Positions 36,547-46,722 of a stretch of DNA of 64,000 bases are shown here, one piece after another; the stretch's first letter is position 1, and each line of letters starts with the position of its first letter. The translations under genes were made by a program, and so were the position numbers. The notes beneath the pieces were generated by a model. The model did no database searches. It was not told the origin of the DNA and saw only the letters and a program-made list of their open reading frames with translations. The stretch comes from Serratia plymuthica (lineage in GTDB: Bacteria; Pseudomonadota; Gammaproteobacteria; Enterobacterales; Enterobacteriaceae): the NCBI RefSeq assembly GCF_018336935.1, contig NZ_CP068771.1, forward strand, positions 2,852,001 through 2,916,000, in the 5' to 3' direction.

Positions 36547-39198
36547 CTATGCCACCCGTTGGGCCGCATGCTGTTGAATCAGCTTTTTCAGCTCCGGCAA
36601 ACACGAGCCGCAGTTGGTACCGCATTGCAGGCGATCGCCCAATTCACTGGCGCTGTGGCAGCCAGCCTGAATCGCCGCAATAATGCGGTTCTCGCCCACG
36701 CCGAAGCAGCTGCAAATCGTCGCCCCATCCGCCGGCTGCCCCGCAGCCCCTCGCCCCGCCAACAACGCCAACCGCTGCGGTCCGCCGACCGGCGGTTGTG
36801 CAAAAGCGCTCAGAATTGCCGTTCGATCGAGCATCGGAGCCTGTTGGCGAACATAAAACGCCAGTTGCACCTCGTTCTGACGCCAGCCAATGACGTGTAA
36901 ACCGCGTTGAGCCAGCTGCGCGGTTTGCAGCGTCAACCCCGCCAAGGGGAAGTGCTGCCGCAACCACTCCTGCCAGTCTTCGATCGGCCGTTGCCCGGCC
37001 ATGATGTAGTGGGTCAGGCCCTCCTGCGCTACCCGGCTCCAGTAAATGCCCGCCGGCGGTGCCACCTCGGCGCGCAGGAAAATCTCCGCCTGCCAGTTCG
37101 TCGGCCACGGGCTGACCCGTACCGGCGCATGTTTGCTTTCCGGCTGGCCGGAATGCGCATCGACCACCGGCGGGATCAGGCTGTCGACCCGGCCCTGAGC
37201 GGTAAACTGGCCATTCCAGTGCATAGGCGCGAATACGCTGCCGCGCCGCTGCCCCGGATGGCACCGGGCACGCGCCAGCATCCAGCCATGGGGCGAACTG
37301 AGCCGTACCAGGGCGTTATCGGCAATGCCCAACGCCGCCGCATCCTGCGGGTGCATGTCACAAAACGGCTCGCTGAGATGGCGCATCAGACGCGCCGCTT
37401 TGCCGGTGCGCGTCATGGTGTGCCACTGATCGCGGATACGGCCGGTGTTCAGCACCATCGGGTAATGCGGCGATACCGCATTTTGCGGCAGGCGCGGCGT
37501 CACCGGCAGCAGTCGCGCTTTGCCGTCCGCGTGGAAAAAACGGCCATCGCTGAACAGACGCCGACACCCGCCAGGGTGCTGGGTATTGACCGGCCACTGC
37601 ACCGGCGCCATACGCGACCACTGCTCCCGATCCCCCTGCGCCAGCAGGCTGATATCGAACGCGCGCGTTCCGTTATTCTCAAACCCTGACAACGCGGCGT
37701 GCTCACTGAAAATCTCCGAAGGGTGCCGGTAGCCGAACGCCGCCCCATAGCCCATGCGCTGCGCCACCTGGCTAAGGATCCACCAGTCGGCCCGCGCCTC
37801 TCCCGGCGGTGGCAAAAACGCGCGCTGGCGGGATATGCAGCGTTCGGAGTTGGTGACGCTGCCCTCTTTTTCGCCCCAAGCCAGCGCCGGCAGGCGGATG
37901 TGCGCCAGTTCTGCGGTATCGGTCGCCGCCATCACCTCCGACACCACCACCAGCGGGCACTGTTTCAACGCCTGTCGCACCGCGTCCGCATCCGGTAGCG
38001 ACACCGCCGGGTTGGTGCCCATGATCCACACCGCCTTCACCTGCCCGGCGGCCATCGCCTGGAACAATTCCACCGCGTTCAGGCCGGGTTGCCTGGCAAT
38101 GCCCGGCGACTGCCAGAAACGCTGTACCCGATCGGCATCCTCGTCGCCGAATCCCATATGCGCCGCCAGTTGATTAGCCAGCCCGCCCACCTCACGCCCG
38201 CCCATCGCATTCGGCTGGCCGGTAAGGGAAAACGGACCGCTGCCCGGCCGGCCAATGCGACCGCCCGCCAGATGCAGGTTGATGATTGCATTGCATTTAT
38301 CTGCACCGCTTGAAGACTGGTTGATGCCCATGGAATAGAGCGTCACCCAGTCGCACGAGGTTTGCAGCAAGGTGAAAAAGGCCAGTACGGCGCTGAGCGG
38401 CAGTTCGCAAAAATCCGCTACCCGTTCCGGCTCCCAGTCGGCCACCGCCGCCAGCGTTTCCTCCACGCCGTTGGCATGCTGATGCAAAAAGGCGTTATCC
38501 AGGCCGTCGTGCTGCGCCAGCCAACGCAGCGCTCCGGTAAACAGAGCGGCGTCGCTGCCAGGGCGCAACGGCAGGTGCAGATCGGCAATATCGCAGCTCG
38601 CCGTTTCTCGCGGGTCAATCACCACCACGCGCATTTGCGGCCGCTGCTGGCGCGCCTTCATCAGCCGCTGATACACCACCGGGTGCGCCCAGGCCGTGTT
38701 GGAACCGGTCAGGATCACCAGGTCCGCCTGTTCGATATCCTCATAGCAGCAAGGCACCGCATCGCCGCCGAACGCCCGCTTGTAACCCACCACCGCCGAT
38801 GCCATGCACAGCCGGGAGTTGGTGTCGATATTGGCCGCGCCGATAAAACCCTTCATCAGCTTATTGGCGACGTAATAGTCCTCGGTCAGCAACTGGCCGG
38901 AAGCGTAAAACGCCACCGCCTGCGGGCCGTGCTGCTCAATCACCTGGCTAAAACGCAGCGCCACCTGCTCCAGCGCGTCGTCCCAGCCCACCGTTTGGCC
39001 GTCGACCTGCGGTTGCAGCAACCGGCCAGCCAAATCCAGGGTTTCTCCCAACGCGCTGCCTTTCACGCACAGCCGCCCCTGATTTGCCGGGTGGGCTGCA
39101 TCACCGCTGACCGCCACCGCGCCGTCGCTGCGCTTTTCGACGACAACGCCGCAGCCAACGCCGCAGTAAGGACAGGTGGTGCAGTGTGCGGCGGTCAT
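36547..39198 (-). CDS. nasA: Assimilatory nitrate reductase catalytic subunit NasA
   Basis: 883-residue cytosolic molybdoenzyme that reduces nitrate to nitrite for assimilation. The N-terminal [4Fe-4S] motif is C9-x2-C12-x3-C16-x27-C44. C131 in [11 protein letters not shown] is the expected molybdenum ligand. The bis-MGD-binding domains follow. A BFD-like [2Fe-2S] domain closes the protein ([12 protein letters not shown] ... CGTNCGSC), which takes electrons from NasC. The same layout is found in Klebsiella NasA. It overlaps the nasCB frame by four bases. Confidence 0.96.
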   Translation of the reverse strand: MTAAHCTTCPYCGVGCGVVVEKRSDGAVAVSGDAAHPANQGRLCVKGSALGETLDLAGRLLQPQVDGQTVGWDDALEQVALRFSQVIEQHGPQAVAFYASGQLLTEDYYVANKLMKGFIGAANIDTNSRLCMASAVVGYKRAFGGDAVPCCYEDIEQADLVILTGSNTAWAHPVVYQRLMKARQQRPQMRVVVIDPRETASCDIADLHLPLRPGSDAALFTGALRWLAQHDGLDNAFLHQHANGVEETLAAVADWEPERVADFCELPLSAVLAFFTLLQTSCDWVTLYSMGINQSSSGADKCNAIINLHLAGGRIGRPGSGPFSLTGQPNAMGGREVGGLANQLAAHMGFGDEDADRVQRFWQSPGIARQPGLNAVELFQAMAAGQVKAVWIMGTNPAVSLPDADAVRQALKQCPLVVVSEVMAATDTAELAHIRLPALAWGEKEGSVTNSERCISRQRAFLPPPGEARADWWILSQVAQRMGYGAAFGYRHPSEIFSEHAALSGFENNGTRAFDISLLAQGDREQWSRMAPVQWPVNTQHPGGCRRLFSDGRFFHADGKARLLPVTPRLPQNAVSPHYPMVLNTGRIRDQWHTMTRTGKAARLMRHLSEPFCDMHPQDAAALGIADNALVRLSSPHGWMLARARCHPGQRRGSVFAPMHWNGQFTAQGRVDSLIPPVVDAHSGQPESKHAPVRVSPWPTNWQAEIFLRAEVAPPAGIYWSRVAQEGLTHYIMAGQRPIEDWQEWLRQHFPLAGLTLQTAQLAQRGLHVIGWRQNEVQLAFYVRQQAPMLDRTAILSAFAQPPVGGPQRLALLAGRGAAGQPADGATICSCFGVGENRIIAAIQAGCHSASELGDRLQCGTNCGSCLPELKKLIQQHAAQRVA

Positions 39199-42100
39199 GA
39201 TGCGACGCCCGTCGCGTCCTGCAGGGCGGCCGGCTCCGCCAGCGGTTGGCTGCGCACCCAGACTCTGCCCGCCGTCACCCGCACAGGCCAGGCGGTAACG
39301 CCGGATTGCGCGTTATCCACGCAGCTGCCGTCGCTCAGGCGGAAACGTTGCTTGTACAACGGGGAGATCACCACAGGCACACCGGCTACGTCCCCCAGCA
39401 GCCCGCGCGCCAGCACGTTGGCATCGCTGTCCGGCTCCTGATTCGCCAGCGCATAAACGCCGCTGCCCGGCAGATGGAACAGCGCAATCTGCCGCTGCCC
39501 CAAACGTGCGGCAATGCCGGCGTTGGCAGGAATGTCCGCCAACGCGCAGACATCCAGCCACCGATCGTCTGCGGCCGAGGCCGGTTGCACGTCGATCGCC
39601 TGCCCGCGTTCCCCCCCGTTGGCCGGGCGGCGCTGCCCGCGCTCCGGCTGCCAGACAATGGCTTCGTCCGGCCGATCGCTGTTCACAAAGGCGCGGAACA
39701 GCTTAAGGCGATCCGGGCTGGCGAGCGTGGTCTGCCATTCACACTGGTAGCTGCCGACCACCGCCTGCATGTCGTTCTCCAGATCGGCGGCGATACCCAG
39801 GCTATCCTCCAGCACCACCTCACGCAGATAATCCAGCCCGCCCTCGAGGTTATCCATCCAGGTGCTGGTGCGCTGCAGGCGATCGGCGGTGCGGACATAG
39901 AACATCAGAAAACGATCGACCATGCGGATCAACGTGGCGGTGTCGAGATCGCTGGCGAACAAATCCGCATGCCGTGGCTTCATGCCGCCGTTGCCGCACA
40001 GGTACAGGTTCCAGCCTTTGTCGGTGGCGATCACCCCAACGTCCTTGCTTTGCGCTTCGGCGCATTCGCGCGTGCAGCCGGAAACCGCCATCTTGATTTT
40101 GTGCGGCGATCGCAATCCCTTGTAACGATGCTCCAGTTCGATCGCCAGCGCGGTCGAATCTTGCACGCCATAACGGCACCAGTTGGAACCGACGCAGGAT
40201 TTCACCGTACGCAGCGACTTGCCGTAGGCATGGCCGGTTTCAAACCCGGCGTCGACCAGTTGCCGCCAAATTTCCGGCAGTTGCTCCAGGCGGGCGCCAA
40301 ACAGGTCGACCCGCTGGCCGCCGGTGATTTTGGTGTACAGTTGATAACGCTGGGCGATTTGGCCGATGGCGATCAGCCCCGCCGGGGTAATTTCACCGGC
40401 CGGCACGCGCGGCACCACCGAATAGGTGCCGTCTTTTTGGATATTGGCGAAGAAACGATCGTTGGTGTCCTGCAGCGGCAGGTGCTGCGGCTTGAGCAGG
40501 TATTCGTTCCAGCACGACGCCAGAATCGATCCCGCCAGCGGTTTGCACACTTCGCAGCCGTGCCCGTGACCATGCCGGGCCAACAGATCGTCGAAGGTGC
40601 GAATATTGCCGACCCGCACCAGGTGATACAGCTCCTGGCGCGAATAGGCGAAATGCTCGCAAACGTCCTTTTTCACCACCACGCCGCGTTGCTGCAATTC
40701 ATGCTCCATCACCTGCTTCACCAGGGCGACGCAACCGCCACAGCCAGTGCCGGCTTTGGTGCAGGCTTTCACCGCCGCCAACTCGCCGCAGCCCTGGTCC
40801 ACCGCACAGCTGATATCGCCTTTACTGACGTTGTGACAGGAGCAAATCTGCGCCGTGGCCGGTAACGCCGATACGCCCAGCGCTTTTGGCGCGCCGCCGA
40901 CCGAGGCCGGTAGAATCAGGCTTTCCGGTGCGGCGGGCAGCGGCAGATCATTGAGCATCATTTGTTGCAGCGTACTGTATTCGCTGCTGTCGCCGACCAA
41001 TACCGCCCCCAGCAGCCGTTTGCCGCCGGCATCCACCACCAGCTTTTTATACACTTGCGCCGGGCCGTCGACCCAACTGTAGCTTTGGCTACCGGGCGTA
41101 TGGCCTTGCGCATCACCGATCGACGCCACCTCGACGCCCAGCAGTTTCAGCTTGGTGCTCATGTCTGCGCCGCAGAACACGTTTTCCCGCCCGGCCAGCA
41201 GATCCGCCAGCGTGCGCGCCATTTGATATCCCGGAGCCACCAGCCCGAAAATTTGGCCGTTCCATAACGCGCATTCGCCGATGGCGTAAATAGCGTCATC
41301 ACTGGTGCGGCACTGGCTGTCAATCACGATGCCGCCGCGTGGGCCGACCTCCAGTTCGGCGGCGCGGGCGAGCTGGTCACGCGGCCGGATACCGGCGGAA
41401 AACAGAATCAAATCAGCCTCCAGGGTTTCACCGTCGGCAAAACTCATGCTGTGACGGTGTAACGAACCCTCGATAATCGCCTGCGTTTGCTTGCCGGTGT
41501 GTACGCTCACGCCCAGCGCCTCAATCTTTTTACGCAGCATCGCCGCGCCGCCGTCATCCAGCTGCACCCCCATCAGGCGCGGCGCAAACTCCACCACGTG
41601 GGTTTTCAGCCCAAGCTGCTGCAAAGCGTTGGCGGCCTCCAACCCCAACAGACCGCCGCCGACCACCACGCCCACTCCGGCGCTGGCGGCGCATTCGGCA
41701 ATCGCCGCCAGATCCTCCAGCGTACGGTAAACCAGACAGCCGGGGCGATCGTTGCCGGAGATCGGCGGGACAAACGGGTAAGAACCGGTCGCCAGTACCA
41801 GGTGGTCGTAGGCCGTTTCGCGCCCCTCGGCGTCAATCACGCATTTGCGCTGGCGATCGATGGCGCAAACCGCCTGCCCCAGCCGCAGCTCAATCCCAGA
41901 ACGTTCGAAAAAACCCGCTTCCACCATCGACAGCGAGTCGGCGCTGCGGCCGGAGAAAAATTCCGACAGATGCACCCGGTCATACGCCGCTACCGGCTCT
42001 TCGCCAAAGACCACAATGTGATACTGCTGATGCAGTTCGCGAGCGACCAGCTGTTCCAGGAAGTGATGACCGACCATGCCATGTCCGGCAACCAGCAAAA

Positions 42101-43343
42101 CGGGCTTATGCATATCAGATGTCCTCTCGTCAGACGCCTGCGGCGCCTCGGGTTCGTTACTGCCAAACAGCAGAGTTTCCGGCTGATTCGCCGGCTGCCC
42201 CAACTGCCGCAGATAAAAAGGGCTGTCCTGAGCGTCGCCGTACAACACAACGCCCTGTAATCTGCCGTCGCGCACCAGCAGGCGGCGGTAATGCTGCGCC
42301 TGTGGGTCTTCGGCATGGTGAAGCTCGGTTTGTGCGTCGGCGATCATTTCGCCGGCGCTGAACATGTCGATACCGCTGACTTTCAGGCGGGTATGCTGCG
42401 GCGTCGGTCGGTAGCCCGGCACCTGCTCACCGCTCAATCGCCGCGCCAACAACTCCGCCTGTTGCCAGCAAGGTGCCACCAGACCGAAAGTGGTGGCGTC
42501 GAGCTGGGCGCATTCGCCGACGGCGAAGATCGCCGGATCTTCAGTCTGCATCCGCGCGTCGATCAAAATGCCGCGCTCACAATCCAGCCCGGCGGCCTGC
42601 GCCAGGCTGATTTCGGGCTGCACCCCGACGGCAATCACCACCAGATCGCAGTCGCGCCGTTCGCCATGACTCAGCGTGGCGGCCTGCACCTGTTCTGTGC
42701 CGTGGAACTGGCTGACCTCACAGGCCAGCCGACATTCGATACCGCGCTGCAACAGGTTGTGTTGCAACATTCGCCCGGCGCGGGCATCCAGTTGCCGCTC
42801 CATCAGGTGTGTGCCACGGTGCGCCACGGTGACGGTCATGCCGCGCTGCGTCAGGGCGGCAGCCGCCTCGATCCCCAACACGCCGCCCCCTACCACCAGC
42901 GCATGCCGCCCTGGCCGACAGCGGCCAAGCATGGCTTCAACGTCGTCCAGCGTGCGAAAACCGTAAATGCCGTTCAGCGTTATGCCGGGCAGTGGCGGCA
43001 TCAGCGGACGCGAACCTGTGGCGAACACCAGCAGGTCATAAGGCACCTCATGCGCGGCAGTCATCACCCGCTTTTGCTGCCGATCCACCGCCAGCGCCGG
43101 TTCACCGGCCAGCAGCCGCACGTCGTGCCGGCGATACCAGTCAAGATCGTGCAACAGGGTTTCGCTGAACGCCTTTTCCCCCGCCAGCACCGGCGACAAC
43201 AGAATGCGGTTGTAGTTGCCGCGCGACTCCTCGCCAATCACCGTGATGACATAGCGCGCGGGTGCCAGTCGGCAGAGCGTCTCCACCAGCCGCATCCCGG
43301 CCATGCCGTTGCCAATCACCACCAATCGGGTTTTGTCCATCAT
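39195..43343 (-). CDS. nasB: NasC-NasB fused frame: nitrate reductase electron-transfer subunit plus NAD(P)H nitrite reductase
   Basis: One open frame of 1382 codons. Residues 1-410 form a complete FAD/NADH oxidoreductase like Klebsiella NasC (RLVVIGNGMAGMRLVETL, ALVVGGGVLGIEAAAAL, IFAVGECAQ). From residue 411 a second FAD/NADH module begins (MHKPVLLVAGHGMVGHH). It is followed by a BFD [2Fe-2S] domain (ICSCHNVSKGDI), the sulfite/nitrite reductase repeats with the siroheme/[4Fe-4S] ligands (CVGSNWC and CTREC), and a C-terminal NirD-like Rieske-fold domain without cluster ligands. Klebsiella NasC and NasB are separate proteins (about 411 and 957 residues). Here no stop divides them. An internal ATG at 42113 has AGAGGA eight bases upstream, so NasB may also be made separately. 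The product reduces nitrite to ammonium with six electrons and may feed electrons to NasA. Confidence 0.93.
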   Translation of the reverse strand: MMDKTRLVVIGNGMAGMRLVETLCRLAPARYVITVIGEESRGNYNRILLSPVLAGEKAFSETLLHDLDWYRRHDVRLLAGEPALAVDRQQKRVMTAAHEVPYDLLVFATGSRPLMPPLPGITLNGIYGFRTLDDVEAMLGRCRPGRHALVVGGGVLGIEAAAALTQRGMTVTVAHRGTHLMERQLDARAGRMLQHNLLQRGIECRLACEVSQFHGTEQVQAATLSHGERRDCDLVVIAVGVQPEISLAQAAGLDCERGILIDARMQTEDPAIFAVGECAQLDATTFGLVAPCWQQAELLARRLSGEQVPGYRPTPQHTRLKVSGIDMFSAGEMIADAQTELHHAEDPQAQHYRRLLVRDGRLQGVVLYGDAQDSPFYLRQLGQPANQPETLLFGSNEPEAPQASDERTSDMHKPVLLVAGHGMVGHHFLEQLVARELHQQYHIVVFGEEPVAAYDRVHLSEFFSGRSADSLSMVEAGFFERSGIELRLGQAVCAIDRQRKCVIDAEGRETAYDHLVLATGSYPFVPPISGNDRPGCLVYRTLEDLAAIAECAASAGVGVVVGGGLLGLEAANALQQLGLKTHVVEFAPRLMGVQLDDGGAAMLRKKIEALGVSVHTGKQTQAIIEGSLHRHSMSFADGETLEADLILFSAGIRPRDQLARAAELEVGPRGGIVIDSQCRTSDDAIYAIGECALWNGQIFGLVAPGYQMARTLADLLAGRENVFCGADMSTKLKLLGVEVASIGDAQGHTPGSQSYSWVDGPAQVYKKLVVDAGGKRLLGAVLVGDSSEYSTLQQMMLNDLPLPAAPESLILPASVGGAPKALGVSALPATAQICSCHNVSKGDISCAVDQGCGELAAVKACTKAGTGCGGCVALVKQVMEHELQQRGVVVKKDVCEHFAYSRQELYHLVRVGNIRTFDDLLARHGHGHGCEVCKPLAGSILASCWNEYLLKPQHLPLQDTNDRFFANIQKDGTYSVVPRVPAGEITPAGLIAIGQIAQRYQLYTKITGGQRVDLFGARLEQLPEIWRQLVDAGFETGHAYGKSLRTVKSCVGSNWCRYGVQDSTALAIELEHRYKGLRSPHKIKMAVSGCTRECAEAQSKDVGVIATDKGWNLYLCGNGGMKPRHADLFASDLDTATLIRMVDRFLMFYVRTADRLQRTSTWMDNLEGGLDYLREVVLEDSLGIAADLENDMQAVVGSYQCEWQTTLASPDRLKLFRAFVNSDRPDEAIVWQPERGQRRPANGGERGQAIDVQPASAADDRWLDVCALADIPANAGIAARLGQRQIALFHLPGSGVYALANQEPDSDANVLARGLLGDVAGVPVVISPLYKQRFRLSDGSCVDNAQSGVTAWPVRVTAGRVWVRSQPLAEPAALQDATGVAS

Positions 43344-43350
43344 TCGGCTC

Positions 43351-44139
43351 TCATGCCGCTTTCGCGTGCTTCTCGTAGAGGAACTTCAGCACCTGGCGAC
43401 GGTAATGGTGATAATCCGGGTCGTCCGCCAGCGCTACCCGTGAACGCGGACGCGGCAGCCTCACCTCAAGAATTTCACCGACGGTAGCCGCCGGGCCGTT
43501 GGTCATCATCATCACCCGGTCGGACAGCAGCACCGCTTCATCGACGTCATGGGTAATCAGCACTATGGTGGTGTTCAGCCGTTGCTGGATTTCCATCACC
43601 GCATCCTGCAAATGGGCGCGGGTCAACGCGTCCAGCGCGCCAAAGGGTTCGTCCATCAGCAACACCTTGGGTTTCATCGCCAGCGCACGGGCGATGCCGA
43701 CGCGCTGTTTCATGCCGCCGGAAATTTCATGCGGCCGCTTGTGCAACGCGTGGCTCATATGCACCAGTTCCAGGTTGTGCTCGATCCACTCACGCATTTC
43801 GCCGCGCGTCATTTCGCGCCGGAACACCTGATGCACCGCCAGGGCCACGTTTTCGTAGGTGGTCAGCCACGGCAGCAGCGAATGGTTCTGGAACACCACG
43901 CCACGATCCGGCCCCGGCCCGGTGATTTGCCGGTTATCGCACAACAGCACGCCGTCGCTGGGCAAAGTCAGTCCGGCGATCAAATTCAACAGCGTCGATT
44001 TGCCGCAGCCGGAATGGCCGATCAGGCTGACGGTTTCCCCTGCCTGGATATCGAAACTCACCCGATCCAGCGCGATAAACTCCCCCTGCGGGGTGGCAAA
44101 GCGCTGGCTGACGTTCTGGACCTGAATAATCGGTTTCAT
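43351..44139 (-). CDS. nasD: Nitrate ABC transporter ATP-binding protein NasD
   Basis: 262-residue ATPase of the nitrate/sulfonate/taurine type, on the inner side of the membrane. Walker A is GHSGCGKST, the Q-loop lies in VVFQNHSLLPWL, the signature is EISGGMKQRVGIARAL, Walker B is VLLMDEPFGALD and the switch histidine is in VLITHDVDEA. The neighbouring permease and binding protein identify it as the NasFED ATPase rather than SsuB or TauB. Seven bases separate it from the nasCB frame and ten from nasE. Intact. Confidence 0.95.
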   Translation of the reverse strand: MKPIIQVQNVSQRFATPQGEFIALDRVSFDIQAGETVSLIGHSGCGKSTLLNLIAGLTLPSDGVLLCDNRQITGPGPDRGVVFQNHSLLPWLTTYENVALAVHQVFRREMTRGEMREWIEHNLELVHMSHALHKRPHEISGGMKQRVGIARALAMKPKVLLMDEPFGALDALTRAHLQDAVMEIQQRLNTTIVLITHDVDEAVLLSDRVMMMTNGPAATVGEILEVRLPRPRSRVALADDPDYHHYRRQVLKFLYEKHAKAA

Positions 44140-44149
44140 GGCGCACTCC

Positions 44150-45034
44150 TTAACGGTTCTGATAGCTAAAACGTTTTGCCAGTAACATCAGCCCCTGCTC
44201 GAGCAGCAGCCCCACCACGCCGATCACGATGATGGCGATGATGATGTTTTCGACGTTGAGGTTGTTCCATTCATTCCAAATCCAAAAACCGATGCCGACG
44301 CCGCCGGTCAGCATTTCCGCCGCCACGATCACCAGCCAGGCGATGCCGATGGACAGGCGCACCCCTGTCAGCACATACGGCAGCACGGCCGGGAACAGGA
44401 TTTTGCGCATCACCGTCCACTCAGACAGCTTCAGCACTCGCGCCACGTTGAGATAGTCCTGCGGAATGCGCGTAACGCCTTCTGCGGTGTTGAGGATCAT
44501 CGGCCAGATGGAGCAGATGAAAATGGTCCAGGTTGATGCCGGCTCCGCGCGCTGGAACAGCAACAGGCCAATCGGCAGCCAGGCCAGCGGGCTGACCGGG
44601 CGCAGCAGCGAAATAATCGGGTTGAGCATGTTTGCCAGAAAGGTAAAGCGCCCCAGCAAGAACCCGGCCGGAATACCGACCAACGCCGCCAGCCCAAAAC
44701 CGGTGGCTACGCGCTGCAACGAGGCCAATACGTTCCAGCCGATACCCTGATCGTTCGGCCCGGCGGAATAAAACGGATCGGCAAACAGCGTCAGCGCCGC
44801 CTGCCAGGTCGCCACGGGCGTCGGGAACCCCTGGCTGTTGAGCGCGGCTACCTGCCAGACAACCAGGATCAACACCAGCCCCAACGCCGCAGGTACCGCA
44901 CGGCGAAAGGCGTTCTGTAGAGGCAAACTCCTGCGCGCTTTGGGTTGCGGCTTCGCGGCGGCCGGAATTTTCAGCGGCACGACTTCCGCGCGGGTCGGCG
45001 TCGGCATATCAATACGTTCAGCGATATTTTTCAT
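44150..45034 (-). CDS. nasE: Nitrate ABC transporter permease NasE
   Basis: 294-residue inner-membrane permease of the NrtB/SsuC family. A basic, proline-rich N-terminal tail precedes about six helices. The EAA loop appears as EGVTRIPQDYLNVARVLKLS. It would form a homodimeric channel with NasD and receive nitrate from NasF. Eight bases after nasF, ten before nasD. Confidence 0.95.
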   Translation of the reverse strand: MKNIAERIDMPTPTRAEVVPLKIPAAAKPQPKARRSLPLQNAFRRAVPAALGLVLILVVWQVAALNSQGFPTPVATWQAALTLFADPFYSAGPNDQGIGWNVLASLQRVATGFGLAALVGIPAGFLLGRFTFLANMLNPIISLLRPVSPLAWLPIGLLLFQRAEPASTWTIFICSIWPMILNTAEGVTRIPQDYLNVARVLKLSEWTVMRKILFPAVLPYVLTGVRLSIGIAWLVIVAAEMLTGGVGIGFWIWNEWNNLNVENIIIAIIVIGVVGLLLEQGLMLLAKRFSYQNR

Positions 45035-45042
45035 CGGTTACC

Positions 45043-46302
45043 TCAGCGCTTTAAAGAGAAACTGTTGGCGTATTCCGCCGGATTGCTGCCGTCCCAACGT
45101 TTGCCGTCAAACAGCGTGCTGGCGCGCATGTCGCTGCCGGGAAGATTCACCCCGCCCACCGCGCTTGCCGCCTGTTTGTAGATCTCGATACGGTTGATTT
45201 TTTGCGCGACGGCCAGGTAGTCCGGCTCGGCGCTCAACAAGCCCCAGCGGCGATGCTGGGTCAGGAACCACATGCCGTCGGACAGGTACGGGTAGTTCAC
45301 CTCGCCATCATGGAAAAAGCGCATCGCATGAGCGTCCTGCCAGGATTTGCCCAGCCCGTTTTGGTATTGACCCAACATGCGGCCGGTGATCACGTCCGGT
45401 TTGGTATTGATGTAGGCGCGCCCGGCCACCACTTGGGCGGTCTCCTCGCGGTTGGCGTCGGAGCTGTCTATCCAGCGGGCGGCGTCCAGCACGGCGGCGG
45501 TCAGCGCACGGGCGCTGTTCGGGTTGGCCGCCACCCAGCTCCCCGTGGTGCCCAACACTTTTTCCGGGTGATCGGGCCAGATTTCCTGGGTGGTGGCGGC
45601 GGTAAAACCGATGTTTTCGACGATGGCGCGCTGGTTCCATGGCTCCCCGACGCAGAAACCGCTCATGTTGCCGATCTTCATGTTCATCACCATCTGCGGC
45701 GGCGGCACCACCACATTGCGCACGTCGTCAAACGGATGAATGCCGGCGTTTGCCAGCCAGTAATAGAGCCACATGGCGTGAGTACCGGTCGGAAAGGTTT
45801 GGGCGAAGGTGTAAGTGCCCCTGGCGCTGGCGTCGACGTGTTTTTTCAGCGCGGCCGCATCGGTGACGCCGGCCTGCTTTAACTGGTTGGAAAGCGTGAT
45901 CGCCTGACCGTTATTGTTGAGCGTCATCAGCACCGCCATGTCGTGCTGCGGCCCGGCTACGCCCAATTGCAGGCCATAAACCATGCCGTACAGCACATGC
46001 GCCGCATCCAGCTCACCGGAGAGCAGCTTGTCGCGTACCGCCGCCCAACTGGCTTCTTTGCTGGGAATGATTTTGATGCCGTATTTCTCGTCAAACTTTT
46101 TTACCGCCGCCATCACCACCGAGGCGCAGTCGGTGAGCGGAATAAAGCCCACGCGGATCTCTTTTTTCTCCGGTGCGTCAGAGCCTGCAGCCCAGGCCGC
46201 ATTCATCAGGCCAGGCAGTAGCATGCTGCCGCCCAGCGCCGCGCTGCCGGCCAAAAAGCGGCGGCGCGTCAACTCAAGCCCAGGGTGTTTGGTGTGCGTC
46301 AT
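45043..46302 (-). CDS. nasF: Nitrate ABC transporter substrate-binding protein NasF
   Basis: 419-residue periplasmic nitrate/nitrite receptor of the NrtA/SsuA group. A Tat-type signal is seen (TRRRFLAGSAALGG, then a hydrophobic stretch ending NAAWA). Conserved NrtA motifs include VGFIPLTDCASVVMA, FPTGTHAMWLYYWLANAG and MKIGNMSGFCVGEPW. The start at 46302 follows an AAGGAC site; the in-frame TTG upstream is less likely. It is first in nasFED-CB-A-cobA and is preceded by a long leader with an antiterminator hairpin and terminator. Confidence 0.96.
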   Translation of the reverse strand: MTHTKHPGLELTRRRFLAGSAALGGSMLLPGLMNAAWAAGSDAPEKKEIRVGFIPLTDCASVVMAAVKKFDEKYGIKIIPSKEASWAAVRDKLLSGELDAAHVLYGMVYGLQLGVAGPQHDMAVLMTLNNNGQAITLSNQLKQAGVTDAAALKKHVDASARGTYTFAQTFPTGTHAMWLYYWLANAGIHPFDDVRNVVVPPPQMVMNMKIGNMSGFCVGEPWNQRAIVENIGFTAATTQEIWPDHPEKVLGTTGSWVAANPNSARALTAAVLDAARWIDSSDANREETAQVVAGRAYINTKPDVITGRMLGQYQNGLGKSWQDAHAMRFFHDGEVNYPYLSDGMWFLTQHRRWGLLSAEPDYLAVAQKINRIEIYKQAASAVGGVNLPGSDMRASTLFDGKRWDGSNPAEYANSFSLKR

Positions 46303-46326
46303 CAGCAAGTCCTTCAGTCAGGCGAT

Positions 46327-46392
46327 AAAATAAAAAAGGCGTCCCATCAGCACATTCCACCATTGGGGTGAACATGCTGAAAGGACGCCTTT
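46327..46392 (-). terminator. Leader terminator of the nasF operon
   Basis: On the minus strand, AAAGGCGTCC and GGACGCCTTT (plus coordinates 46335-46344 and 46383-46392) pair, and the stem is followed by TTTTTTATTTT. A second stem (CAGCA/TGCTG, TTCACC/GGTGGAA) lies inside the loop. It stands between the expected promoter and the nasF ATG (25 bp away). In Klebsiella a terminator at this place blocks nas transcription unless NasR with nitrate or nitrite prevents it. Confidence 0.9.
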
Positions 46393-46413
46393 ATCCAAAT
46401 TCTCGTTGGCAAT

Positions 46414-46431
46414 CCGGCCGCCATTGGCCGG
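46414..46431 (-). promoter_or_regulatory. ANTAR-type RNA hairpin in the nasF leader (NasR target)
   Basis: On the minus strand CCGGCC-AATGGC-GGCCGG forms a perfect six-bp stem with a six-base loop. Loop bases A1 and G4 match the ANTAR RNA motif. It ends 21 bases before the terminator stem. The second hairpin of the two-hairpin motif is weaker: CCAA/TTGG around GAGAA at about 46394-46409. NasR (46723-48003) has the matching ANTAR domain. Confidence 0.8.
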
Positions 46432-46697
46432 GCTACGTTTTAGTTAATGCAGCTTGCGTGCCAATAGTTCATAGCCGTCATACTTGAAGCCGCCTCCGCC
46501 TGGGGGGGCCAGCGCAAGCGCTGTTCAACAAAACCGTTGATTTTGTTGTGATGCAACGCCAATTATTCAGGGTTTTAATCACGGATTCTGGCGGAGGCAC
46601 GGCATGCCGGGCCCGCAGGATCCGGGGCAAAGATCTTTGCCCCCTAGTGCCGATGGGGATACACGGGGCATCGTTTGCACAACGGCAAGGCATTAAC

Positions 46698-46714
46698 TGC
46701 ACTGACTGTGTGCA
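46698..46714. promoter_or_regulatory. Candidate NtrC site between nasR and the nasF leader
   Basis: TGCACT-GACTG-TGTGCA is a near-perfect inverted site against the NtrC consensus TGCAC-y-N5-r-GTGCA. It lies about 400 bp upstream of the nasF ATG. Two perfect palindromes are close: 46624-46643 (GGGGCAAAGA/TCTTTGCCCC) and 46716-46733 (ATACTCCTT/AAGGAGTAT, overlapping the nasR stop). Klebsiella nas genes are under general nitrogen control. I did not find a convincing sigma-54 promoter with correct spacing. Confidence 0.55.
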
Positions 46715-46722
46715 TATACTCC

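Noticed and set aside
46640..46680. Sigma-54 promoter upstream of nasF (GG/GC pairs around CGGCAC ... GGGGCA)
   Set aside because: The GG-GC spacing differs from the strict spacing required for sigma-54, so I did not annotate it.
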